64,000 nucleotides of DNA. Source: Gimesia algae (GTDB taxonomy: Bacteria > Planctomycetota > Planctomycetia > Planctomycetales > Planctomycetaceae). The DNA lies in the NCBI RefSeq assembly GCF_007746795.1, contig NZ_CP036343.1:4377357-4441356 (forward strand). Direction: 5' to 3'. The notes under the pieces are model-generated. The model saw only the letters and a program-made list of their open reading frames with translations, had not been told where the DNA came from and made no database searches. Both the position numbers and the translations under genes were made by a program. Positions 35,287 to 42,914 of the stretch are shown piece after piece. The stretch's first letter is position 1, and each line of letters starts with the position of its first letter.

Positions 35287-36327
35287 TTATTCTTTATCTT
35301 TTTGATCAGGCCAGCATCTAACTCGAAATTCTCCATTTTTTACATGAATGCCTGCGCCATTACATGCTGATTGAATTAAGTTACATTTTTCTTTTAATTC
35401 GGAAATACTGTATTCAGAATCAAATACAAGTTGGCAACCGTAGGTGTTTTGCGATGCTCCGCTAACGCTACCCCAACCAAACCATGCGATCCGAAAATCA
35501 TTATTTTTGCAAAAAGTATTGAACTTGATTTCGTCCTCTTTCTCGTTCTGCTCCCATGACCATGAGGCATTCGACAATCCTTTAATCATAACTGAAGTGA
35601 GCGGTGTCCAACATAAAAATGGACTCCTCATATTTTTGCAGCTTGCCAAAATTGATTGAATCTCCTCTCGTTCCTTGCCAAGTCTATGTGGGTCAATAAA
35701 TACAAAACTTGGAACGGTGTCCCCTTGCTGATCCATGAGTTTCTCAAAGTAATCATAACAACTCGCTGCAATAATCAATTGTCGGTTCGAATCTAATGCT
35801 TTCCAGATCGAGGATAGCTGCTTGGCGATTTCTGGCTGATAACCATCTGGTCTTAAAACTAAAGGGTGAATGAACTTACTCTTATAATATTCAAACAGGG
35901 AATCGCAAACGTTTGCGTCGATGTCAAACAGCGTCATCTGAAAGTCTTGCTTGCTTGCCAACTTGCTGAACCGCCGAGAAACGAGTGCAGAAGAGCCTAA
36001 ATAGAGACGTGCTCCCATTCCTGTAAACGCAGTTTTACTCAGTCGAGGTAAATCTTCTTCATAAAAACAGAACGAAAGATACTCTGCAAGTAGTTCTGGA
36101 GCCGTGTCTGCTGTTTTGTGCAGCTTGCCAATACCATGAGTCCATTTGCCCTGTGGGTGTAGTCGATGGTATGGTCTAGCGGAATGAGAGTCTATGTACC
36201 AAAACGGCTCAGCAACATCCTTGGACTCTCTAATCAAATCGTCTATTCGATTGAGCAAAAACACATGTTTGATGACATCGCCTTCATTTCCTGCTTTTTT
36301 GCTGTGGTCGTAATCGCTGTTGTACAT
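35287..36327 (-). CDS. RlmJ-like SAM-dependent methyltransferase homologue
   Basis: A 346-residue protein whose start, YDHSKKAGNEGDVIKHVFLL, closely follows the N-terminal signature of RlmJ (23S rRNA A2030 N6-methyltransferase: H-x-x-x-A-G-N-x-x-D-V-x-K-H). FWYIDSHSARPYH is the SAM-binding loop, and FIDPHR stands where RlmJ has the catalytic DPPY. It is longer than RlmJ (about 280), and the altered DPHR suggests a changed target or no catalysis. In this defence-gene setting a decoy or self-marking role is possible. The call is fold-level only. Confidence 0.55.
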   Translation of the reverse strand: MYNSDYDHSKKAGNEGDVIKHVFLLNRIDDLIRESKDVAEPFWYIDSHSARPYHRLHPQGKWTHGIGKLHKTADTAPELLAEYLSFCFYEEDLPRLSKTAFTGMGARLYLGSSALVSRRFSKLASKQDFQMTLFDIDANVCDSLFEYYKSKFIHPLVLRPDGYQPEIAKQLSSIWKALDSNRQLIIAASCYDYFEKLMDQQGDTVPSFVFIDPHRLGKEREEIQSILASCKNMRSPFLCWTPLTSVMIKGLSNASWSWEQNEKEDEIKFNTFCKNNDFRIAWFGWGSVSGASQNTYGCQLVFDSEYSISELKEKCNLIQSACNGAGIHVKNGEFRVRCWPDQKDKE

Positions 36328-36487
36328 TCATGCTCACTCTCTATGGATTTTGCCGGAACTTAATCCGCCTGTTTTTGCAAGCCCATTCGTTATCAGGAAC
36401 CCCGTAGTCTCGAAGGATGAATTTGTATCTAGGTTTCCAATTATCTGTGGGACAGCGAAAATATATAATCCAACATCGAGTCGATGG

Positions 36488-37558
36488 CTAGATATCAATG
36501 ATGGGGGTATCGCCCTCTCGCCATCCAACATGCGATGACTCATTTCCTTGATCTGGGCGAGTACGGGGCCGTCCATCATCAAAGCACTGATGAACTTCCA
36601 AATTCTGCTTTACATTCTCATTTAGTCGTAGAAGATTGGGTAAAGATGTGTATGGAATCATAGACTCATCAATCTGATCTAACCACTGAGGCAGCTTGTA
36701 TTCACTCCTTTCTCCCCACGACTTGCATTTCCGACATGCTTCAAGGGTCATCTGGATAGAAAAAATTAAATCGGCTCGTTTCTGCTTTGTATCAGGAGGA
36801 AGTGTGGGCCAGAAACAGGTAGTAAACTGATCTGCTTCAGCCTGCATAATCAGGCGTTGCAGTTCTTGCCAAGCCTCCGTACCACCTTCAATATCGAACC
36901 AATCGTCGCCATATGCTTCATCAAAACGTTTCTGGGTAGTGATAATCTCAGCGGAATTGACTTCGGGGAGATGTTCGTATCCCTTCTCATACTCATGAAG
37001 ACAATCATCACTGATAGCCTTTCTACTCAGCAATTCATCCCTCGTAATGACGATAGGTGATCTAAAATACTGAATGGTTACAAGAGGGCTGAAGGCATTA
37101 TAATTGACGCCTCTAAAAAGTCGTATCTCATTCAGCAAGTGCGTAACTCGTTGCCTAAAGTCCTTCTTGTCCTTTTTTATCATGGCTGAGCATATCAAGA
37201 TATAGTAGTGGTCGAGACCGTGTGATAGAGCTTCGGCAAACTGACGCTTGACCTTGGATGCAAAGTCATCCTCTGTGACATCAAAATGGCTCTTTACTTG
37301 GAAGCCCACTTTGCAGTCTTTTGTGGTCAAAATGACATCGACGCCCTTGTCGTTCAGAGCTTGTCCTACCTCAATATGACAATGTCCCAGAAAGTGGCGG
37401 TGAGTATTGAGGTAGTTGACTAGCTTAGTCACTAGAGCATCGTGCTTCATGTTTGCAAACTCCAGTGTATCTTCCTCGGCTCCAGTCCCTAGATTGAGTA
37501 AGCAATCTAAAACAGATATGATGCTTTCTCGTTGTGTTATCATTGTTCGATATTCCAT
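36488..37558 (-). CDS. Mrr-like PD-(D/E)xK nuclease-domain protein
   Basis: 356 residues from the ATG at 37558 (the frame opens with a TTG at 37582). Residues about 60-100 contain NDKGVDVILTTKDCKVGFQVKS, the D-x(9-12)-Q-x-K core of Mrr-type restriction endonucleases. The C-terminal two-thirds is helical with no known motif. Mrr-like proteins cut modified or foreign DNA. It shares the strand with the RlmJ-like, HEPN and brxL-remnant genes but has 50-160 base gaps on both sides, so it is probably transcribed on its own. Confidence 0.6.
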   Translation of the reverse strand: MEYRTMITQRESIISVLDCLLNLGTGAEEDTLEFANMKHDALVTKLVNYLNTHRHFLGHCHIEVGQALNDKGVDVILTTKDCKVGFQVKSHFDVTEDDFASKVKRQFAEALSHGLDHYYILICSAMIKKDKKDFRQRVTHLLNEIRLFRGVNYNAFSPLVTIQYFRSPIVITRDELLSRKAISDDCLHEYEKGYEHLPEVNSAEIITTQKRFDEAYGDDWFDIEGGTEAWQELQRLIMQAEADQFTTCFWPTLPPDTKQKRADLIFSIQMTLEACRKCKSWGERSEYKLPQWLDQIDESMIPYTSLPNLLRLNENVKQNLEVHQCFDDGRPRTRPDQGNESSHVGWREGDTPIIDI

Positions 37559-37608
37559 GAATTCATTTTGGGAATAATGCAATCTGTTGCATGGAAGTTC
37601 TTTGTCGC

Positions 37609-37803
37609 TTACTCCACTCCCAACGCCTTGAACGCTACGTCACATGGGTCTGAGTAAAAGCTTGTTTGAAATTTGGCGAACAGTTCGTTGGGAATGATCG
37701 GAATGTCTCCCACGCTCGCCATCGGGAGTAAGAGACGTTTCGCTCCTGTATCGTGGGCGACTTGGAGGGACTCGGAGAGGTTCATACTGCCCAAAACAAC
37801 CAT
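37609..37803 (-). pseudogene. brxL: brxL remnant (BREX Lon-like protein C-terminus)
   Basis: This 64-residue frame ends exactly as BrxL proteins do: MVVLGSM, SLQVAHDTGAKRLLLPMAS, ELFAKFQTSFYSDP, KALGVE. The usual segment between GSM and SLQV is about nine residues shorter, and the ATPase and most of the proteolytic domain are absent, so only the tail of a normally near-700-residue protein remains. No brxA, brxB, brxC, pglX or pglZ is present nearby. It marks a former BREX locus replaced by the present genes. Confidence 0.75.
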
Positions 37804-37851
37804 CTGCTCCTGCTGTGATGTCGGCTTTGTATCGCACTTCGTCCATGCCCA

Positions 37852-38373
37852 TCATTCTCTGAAATCTTTCAAATTCGAGTCGAACAGTTGAAACTCCTCC
37901 GCTTCGCCGCTCTCATCGAACTTCAGAAACAGGCCGAACCTGTATTTTATGAACTGGTTCACCGGGTACTCTCCGGTAAATGCTTTCAGCTTTCTGATAT
38001 CTTGCTCATCAGGCACTTGGCTCCATACTGTTTTCGCTTCGATAACGAGGAGATTATCGCTTGTCGCATTCTGGCCTCGATGGTGAATCACGATGTCGGG
38101 ATAGACTCGACTCCCATTCATGTCGAAGTGAGTTACATTCTCCGCCGATGGCAATAGAAGCCGTTTATAGTTGCTTGAATCTTCTCCGATTCGGCTATAT
38201 TCGCAGTCCACATTCCAGCCAACGAAATGCTTCTCAAGGCAGACAGCTAGCCGGTGAGTGATCGACCGCTCATTCGCATGTATGCGAAACAGTATTTCAT
38301 CACCCTTCAATTCGGAGATCGCAACCCGGATGAGAGCCTCAACATCGGACCATTTTGAATCAAATGGAATCAT
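37852..38373 (-). CDS. PD-(D/E)xK-like hypothetical protein
   Basis: A 173-residue protein of a type I have seen described only as hypothetical in defence islands. ERSITHRLAVCLEKHFVGW, DCEYSRIG and KRLLLP lead into YPDIVIHHRG and LLVIEAKTVW, i.e. P-D-x-V ... E-A-K, the metal-binding core of PD-(D/E)xK nucleases. It may be a small nuclease or a decayed one. The upstream side is the insertion site of an IS21-family element. Confidence 0.5.
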   Translation of the reverse strand: MIPFDSKWSDVEALIRVAISELKGDEILFRIHANERSITHRLAVCLEKHFVGWNVDCEYSRIGEDSSNYKRLLLPSAENVTHFDMNGSRVYPDIVIHHRGQNATSDNLLVIEAKTVWSQVPDEQDIRKLKAFTGEYPVNQFIKYRFGLFLKFDESGEAEEFQLFDSNLKDFRE

Positions 38374-38701
38374 GTCTTCACCTTAGACTTCGTATGGTCT
38401 GCCAAATCCGGCAACTTCGAGAATGATGCAATCGAATTGTTTGTGAGATGGTAGATGTGAGTTGTTGTGTAACATTTTATCGTTCATGTTTAATCTCAAT
38501 TTTTCATCACCACTATCATTAAGTCGAGGACTTTAGCGAAAAAACATTGCCCCATCTTGTATTACAGTCTGGGACTGTCATCTTCAAATGGAGATTGTTC
38601 TGATTTCTCAAACTTTATGGAACACCCGATTTTGCTGTATTGACCCCGTAAGATTCCATTTGTACAAAAACACACAGTAATCGACAAGTACAGTAATGAT
38701 A
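38374..38701. other. Intergenic region up to the IS21 insertion
   Basis: No gene recognised. It contains the promoter side of the PD-(D/E)xK gene and ends with ATGATA (38696-38701), the left copy of the target duplication. Confidence 0.4.
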
Positions 38702-38734
38702 TGGAGATTGGCGTGCAAAGCGGACCCACTTTGG
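38702..38734 (+). repeat. IS21 left terminal inverted repeat
   Basis: 33 bp starting TGGAGATTGGCGTGCAAAGC; it matches the right end except for C versus T at position 15. Confidence 0.93.
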
Positions 38735-38817
38735 GGGAGTTATTGGCGCGTAAAATGGACCCATCGTAGCAAGTTCCTGATACTGGAGGCTTTTGACCTT
38801 CAGTTTCGGGGTGAAGG

Positions 38818-40521
38818 ATGCTTACGGTGGACGATTACGGACGTATACGGCGTGCTCATCGCGACGGGATGAGCATCCGGGAAATCGCTCGGACATTTCA
38901 TCATTCACGGCGAAAGATCCGCGAAGTATTACACGGTGCAGGGCAACCGCAACAATATTCGCAGCGCCAGACTCAGGCGGCTCCCCGACTGGGCCCCTTC
39001 CATGAGACCATCCGACAGATTCTCGCCGATGATGAATCGCAACCACCCAAACAGCGGCACACAGCACAACGAATCTTTGAGCGACTGCGGGACGAGCACG
39101 GCTATCTCGGCGGTTACGATGCAGTTTGTCGATTCGTGCGGAAGCACCGAACCAATAAACGTGAAACATTCATCCCGCTTGATCACCAACCGGGCCAACG
39201 GCTGGAAGCCGACTTCGGCAAGATTTATGTCGATTTTCCCGACGGACGACGACGGGTTTCAGTGTTGATTCTGGTCTGGTCGTATTCCAACGCCCCCTTT
39301 GTGATCGCTCTACCGACGGAACGGACCGAAGCGATTCTGGAAGGCATGGTGCAGGCGTTCGAGTATTTTGATCGCGTTCCCAAAGAAGTCTGGTGGGACA
39401 ACCCGAAAACGGTAGCCGACGCGGTGCTCAGCGGGCGGAGTCGCAAAATCAACCAACGTTATGCAGCCCTGGCAAGTCATTATGTCTTTGAACCACTGTT
39501 CTGCCTGCCGGCCAGCGGGAACGAAAAACCGGTCGTTGAGAATCGCGTGAAGACGTTGCAGCGGAAATGGTCGACTCCGGTTCCCAAGATGGAAGATTTC
39601 GAGGAACTCAACAACTATCTTCGGCAATGCTGCCTCCAGGAACAGCAGCGTCTCAGTAGTGGTAAGACAGAAACCATCGGCACACGATTGGAACAGGACA
39701 AACAAAACGCCGCCGGGTTGCCCAGGCACCGCTTTGATCCGTGCATCCGCCGGGAAGTAAAGGTCAACAAGTATCAGTTCGCCCGGTTTGAGAACGTGGA
39801 TTACAGCGTGCCGCGACAGTGTGCGTTTCAGACGGTGAGCGTCAAAGGTTACGTTGACCGTGTGGAAATGGTCTTTAAGGGAACTGTGGTGGCAACCCAT
39901 CAAAGAAGCTATGAGAAAGGGTGTCAGATTCTTAACCCGTTGCATTACCTCGCAGCTTTGGGGCGGCGACCGGCTGCGTTAGATCATTCCAACGTCTACC
40001 GTCAGTGGAAGCTACCGCCGGTGTTTGACGAACTTCGCGAACGGCTGGAAAACCGGCATGGCTTATGTGCGGGAGCAAAACAATATGTACGAGTGCTACA
40101 GCTATTGTCCGCACATCCAGTCCAGCGCGTCCAGAAAACCATCGAACAGTTGCGTGGCCCCGAAGGAGCGGATGCCGACCGGATCATTCGCCGGGTCAAA
40201 CGCAGTACCGCGCATGCCCGCAATCAGCCTGATTTCTCTCCGGCAACTCTGAGCAAAGAAGAATTGAGTCGTCCGGAGGTCTTGTCGGTACAGGTTCCCT
40301 GTCCGAGCCTGAACCATTTTGATTTGTTTCTTTCTACGTCAACACAAGGAGATCATCGTGCCCCCACAAACAATACAGAAGAAAAACGATCCGAATCTAC
40401 TGCTGCAGAGCAATCTCAAGCAGTTAAGGTTACCGGCCATGAATGCGGAGTTCGAGAAGTTGGCCCACGAAGCGGCCAACTCAAATCAGACGTTCGAGCA
40501 ATATCTGCTGCAGTTGACTGA
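38818..40521 (+). CDS. istA: IS21 transposase IstA
   Basis: A 567-residue transposase. The N-terminal HTH contains MSIREIARTFHHSRRKIREV. The DDE catalytic core carries Asp in LEADFGKIYVDF, Asp in WWDNPKTVAD, and Glu in VENRVKTLQRKW. The C-terminal beta/basic domain includes KVNKYQFARFENVDYSVP. It joins the element ends during paste-and-insert transposition and needs IstB. Its 3' end overlaps istB by about 160 bases, longer than usual, so the last 60 residues may be an extension caused by loss of an earlier stop. Confidence 0.93.
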   Translation: MLTVDDYGRIRRAHRDGMSIREIARTFHHSRRKIREVLHGAGQPQQYSQRQTQAAPRLGPFHETIRQILADDESQPPKQRHTAQRIFERLRDEHGYLGGYDAVCRFVRKHRTNKRETFIPLDHQPGQRLEADFGKIYVDFPDGRRRVSVLILVWSYSNAPFVIALPTERTEAILEGMVQAFEYFDRVPKEVWWDNPKTVADAVLSGRSRKINQRYAALASHYVFEPLFCLPASGNEKPVVENRVKTLQRKWSTPVPKMEDFEELNNYLRQCCLQEQQRLSSGKTETIGTRLEQDKQNAAGLPRHRFDPCIRREVKVNKYQFARFENVDYSVPRQCAFQTVSVKGYVDRVEMVFKGTVVATHQRSYEKGCQILNPLHYLAALGRRPAALDHSNVYRQWKLPPVFDELRERLENRHGLCAGAKQYVRVLQLLSAHPVQRVQKTIEQLRGPEGADADRIIRRVKRSTAHARNQPDFSPATLSKEELSRPEVLSVQVPCPSLNHFDLFLSTSTQGDHRAPTNNTEEKRSESTAAEQSQAVKVTGHECGVREVGPRSGQLKSDVRAISAAVD

Positions 40522-41149
40522 ACTGGAAGTGGCGGCACGGTCCACGAATGCGCTGACCAGCCGGATCAAACAGGCTCAGTTCCCAGTGGAAAAAGGGCTG
40601 GAAGATTACGACTTCGCGGCCATGAAATCAGTCAACAAACAGAAGGTGTTGGAGCTGGCCCGTGGTGAATGGGTCCGGCAACATACCAATCTCTGTCTGC
40701 TTGGTCAGCCGGGAACGGGCAAAACCCATCTGGCGATTGCACTGGGCCTGGCCGCCTGTCGTGAAGGAATCCGAACGAAATTCTTCACCGCTGCGGCACT
40801 CGTCAATCAACTGGAAACCGCGCAACAGCAATACAGTCTGGAGCGTCTCCTGAACAGGCTCGACAAGCTCGATCTGCTGATTGTCGACGAGCTGGGTTAT
40901 CTGTCTTTCAGCCGTGCTGGTGCGGAACTACTGTTCCAGGTGTTTGCTGATCGTTATGAAAGACGAAGTCTGCTGATCACCAGCAACCTCGCCTTCAGCG
41001 ACTGGGGCCAGATCTTTCAGGGCGAACGGATGACGGCAGCACTTTTGGATCGATTAACGCACCATTGTGAAATATTTGAGATGAATGGTGAAAGCTATCG
41101 GTTCAAAGAGTCGATGAAACAAAAGAAGCCACCTCGCAAAAAAGCCTGA
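40358..41149 (+). CDS. istB: IS21 helper ATPase IstB
   Basis: 263 residues from the GTG at 40358, chosen because AAGGAG lies six bases upstream. An AAA+ ATPase related to DnaC: Walker A GQPGTGKTHLAIAL, Walker B LLIVDELGYLSF, sensor 1 LLITSNLAFSDW, arginine finger in LLDRLTHHCEI. It forms a clamp on target DNA and activates IstA. The start lies inside istA in another frame, so translation is probably coupled. Confidence 0.93.
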   Translation: MPPQTIQKKNDPNLLLQSNLKQLRLPAMNAEFEKLAHEAANSNQTFEQYLLQLTELEVAARSTNALTSRIKQAQFPVEKGLEDYDFAAMKSVNKQKVLELARGEWVRQHTNLCLLGQPGTGKTHLAIALGLAACREGIRTKFFTAAALVNQLETAQQQYSLERLLNRLDKLDLLIVDELGYLSFSRAGAELLFQVFADRYERRSLLITSNLAFSDWGQIFQGERMTAALLDRLTHHCEIFEMNGESYRFKESMKQKKPPRKKA

Positions 41150-41229
41150 GTCGCTTCCACACTTTGGCATACTGACCACCACGTTACCCCACGTGGTTAA
41201 CCCAACCCCAGGTGGGTCCCATTTCCGCG

Positions 41230-41262
41230 CCAAAGTGGGTCCGCTTTACACGCCAATCTCCA
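41230..41262 (-). repeat. IS21 right terminal inverted repeat
   Basis: 33 bp, the inverse of 38702-38734 with one mismatch; followed by target duplication ATGATA (41263-41268). Confidence 0.93.
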
Positions 41263-41585
41263 ATGATAATTTTGGTGAGAGCAATCTAAAGAGCATTGTA
41301 CTATGGCGGGAATGGTCAAGACCTTAATGAATAGAAGGGGGCTGCTGTAATCGTATTGAGTGGAGACCATGATAGTCGGATAATCTGAATAGAATGAAGG
41401 CAGATTCAATTCAATATATTCGTGTAACCACAAAACGATATCGGAAGATTGTAAGTGAGGATAAATAAGTTCTGGAAACGCAAACCATTTATCAATTCGA
41501 TTTCATCTGATACTGTAACCTGCAACTCTGTTAACCGTCGCCGCTCCTCAGCGGTCTTGCTCTTCAGGTCCCCTACTTCGCATCT
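41263..41585. other. Spacer between IS21 and mcrC; possible interrupted frame
   Basis: No intact gene. On the minus strand a frame runs from about 41450 to the IS end. If the IS and one target copy are removed it continues into 38695 and stops near 38630, about 90 codons in all. Its composition (rich in Y, S, C) is not strongly protein-like, so disruption of a gene by the IS is only a possibility. Confidence 0.2.
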
Positions 41586-42914
41586 TTAGGTAGAGATTCC
41601 AGCAACTGTCCCGAATGCCAATCGCTTCGCCAATCCTTCCCTCTCTCTTCGAGCAACTGCCGTATTCGACGACACAAGTTCTTCAATCTCCGTCAGATTG
41701 ACTGGTCGCAAACAAACTTGCCCAAGATGCTTGCCGTAAACGGGATCACTCACATCGATCCGTGCTTCCTTGGCTATCGGATTTGTTGTAGGGTAAAGAA
41801 TGCTGCTCTGTAGTTGCTGTCGATGGCTAATTGCATAGACAATAAGCTGGTAAAGCATCTCTCGTGGGAGCGACTTCTCCCAGAGGTCTCGGTACTTGGC
41901 ATCCAAGAGCGACACAAGATTTCCTTGTCGCAATATGGCATAGTCTGGCCTCGGTGTAGGCGATTGTCTTCGCTTTGGATTGTGCTTCGGATTGTACCGC
42001 ATCATCCCCTTGAGACCGTGTTCATCCCGAACGGAGTAATCCACCAAGTTCTCCTTTAGAAATCGAGACAGAAGAGATTGAAAGAATCTGTTCATGTCAA
42101 ACAGGAACCCCGGTAGTGTCGTTGTCAGGGCTCGACCTTCCAAGACAATCCCTTGCGATTCAACCAAGAGCCGAATGATTGATAATGCCGGGACGTAAGC
42201 AGTCGAAAGGCGAGTAAGGCTTCTGGCAGCTTGATCGAGTATCGTGGCGTCGAGATTGATTCGTGATATTTTCTCTTCCATCTGTGATGCCAAGCGTCTC
42301 GATTCACGGCGAAGGTCGAGGATGCTTGCCATCGATCCTGCAAGTCGTAAACCGGCGAGTAAGGTACGATTTAGCAGTGTGTCTTCAAGACGGGGGAAAT
42401 GCTGACATGGTAGCGTGGCCGTTGCTGTTCCACCGTCCAAGGCCAGACGGTCGATGTTGATGCGTCCTCGGGGTGAAGCCAGTCGTTCATCTTTTCGAAC
42501 GTATGCTCGTTGCAATCCTCGGGAAATGAGTTCCTGAGCTTCAGCGTTTAGCTGGCTGATGAGGAGGTCTTCAAAACCACAATGGTCAACTAGGTGTGTG
42601 GAGTCGGAGATCAGTTCCAGACGCCGAAATCCGTAGGCGTAGCGCAGTAATCTGAGTAAAGATGCCGCCTTCAATTTTGGAACGATCGTGATGTTCAAGT
42701 TGCCAATGCGAACTCGTCCAACGTGAGAGAAGGACGATACATCCAGTCCGTTTTTCAACTCAGTGACTCGTAGCATACGGCTTGTATTGAGAGCGTCAGC
42801 TACTCGCTGACTACTGGGTGAACTTTCCAGAAACAAACCGGAAAGTTCATCACATGTTGCAGGTGAACGTGTTTCCCATTCAGAAAGCGTGATTGATACA
42901 ATATCCTCACTCAT
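41586..42914 (-). CDS. mcrC: McrC-like nuclease subunit of a McrBC restriction system
   Basis: 442 residues from the ATG at 42914, which overlaps the mcrB stop by 8 bases; the frame is open upstream but that part is the antisense of mcrB. The N-terminal region has NLNITIVPKLKAASLLRLLR. Middle residues contain SPRGRINIDRLA and FPRLEDTLLNRTLLAGLRL, typical of the McrBC 5-methylcytosine family. The C-terminal nuclease core is RPDYAIL then LLDAKYRDLW, a PD-(D/E)xK site. It should cut DNA when activated by translocating McrB. Confidence 0.9.
   Translation of the reverse strand: MSEDIVSITLSEWETRSPATCDELSGLFLESSPSSQRVADALNTSRMLRVTELKNGLDVSSFSHVGRVRIGNLNITIVPKLKAASLLRLLRYAYGFRRLELISDSTHLVDHCGFEDLLISQLNAEAQELISRGLQRAYVRKDERLASPRGRINIDRLALDGGTATATLPCQHFPRLEDTLLNRTLLAGLRLAGSMASILDLRRESRRLASQMEEKISRINLDATILDQAARSLTRLSTAYVPALSIIRLLVESQGIVLEGRALTTTLPGFLFDMNRFFQSLLSRFLKENLVDYSVRDEHGLKGMMRYNPKHNPKRRQSPTPRPDYAILRQGNLVSLLDAKYRDLWEKSLPREMLYQLIVYAISHRQQLQSSILYPTTNPIAKEARIDVSDPVYGKHLGQVCLRPVNLTEIEELVSSNTAVARREREGLAKRLAFGTVAGIST

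Larger units (their letters stand above)
38702..41262 (+). mobile_element. Complete IS21-family insertion sequence
   Basis: The 2561-bp element is bounded by 33-bp terminal inverted repeats (38702-38734 and 41230-41262, one mismatch) starting TGGAGATTGGCGTG. Secondary copies of the inner repeat (GCG...ATGGACCCA type) lie just inside both ends, as usual for the family. It is flanked by a 6-bp target duplication ATGATA at 38696-38701 and 41263-41268. It encodes istA and istB in overlapping order. Intact ends, duplication and genes point to a recent, probably active, insertion. Confidence 0.95.

Noticed and set aside
41197..41433. A 78-codon leftward gene next to mcrC
   Set aside because: Part of it lies inside the IS21 terminal repeat, so as annotated it cannot be a native gene; only the interrupted-frame possibility is kept.
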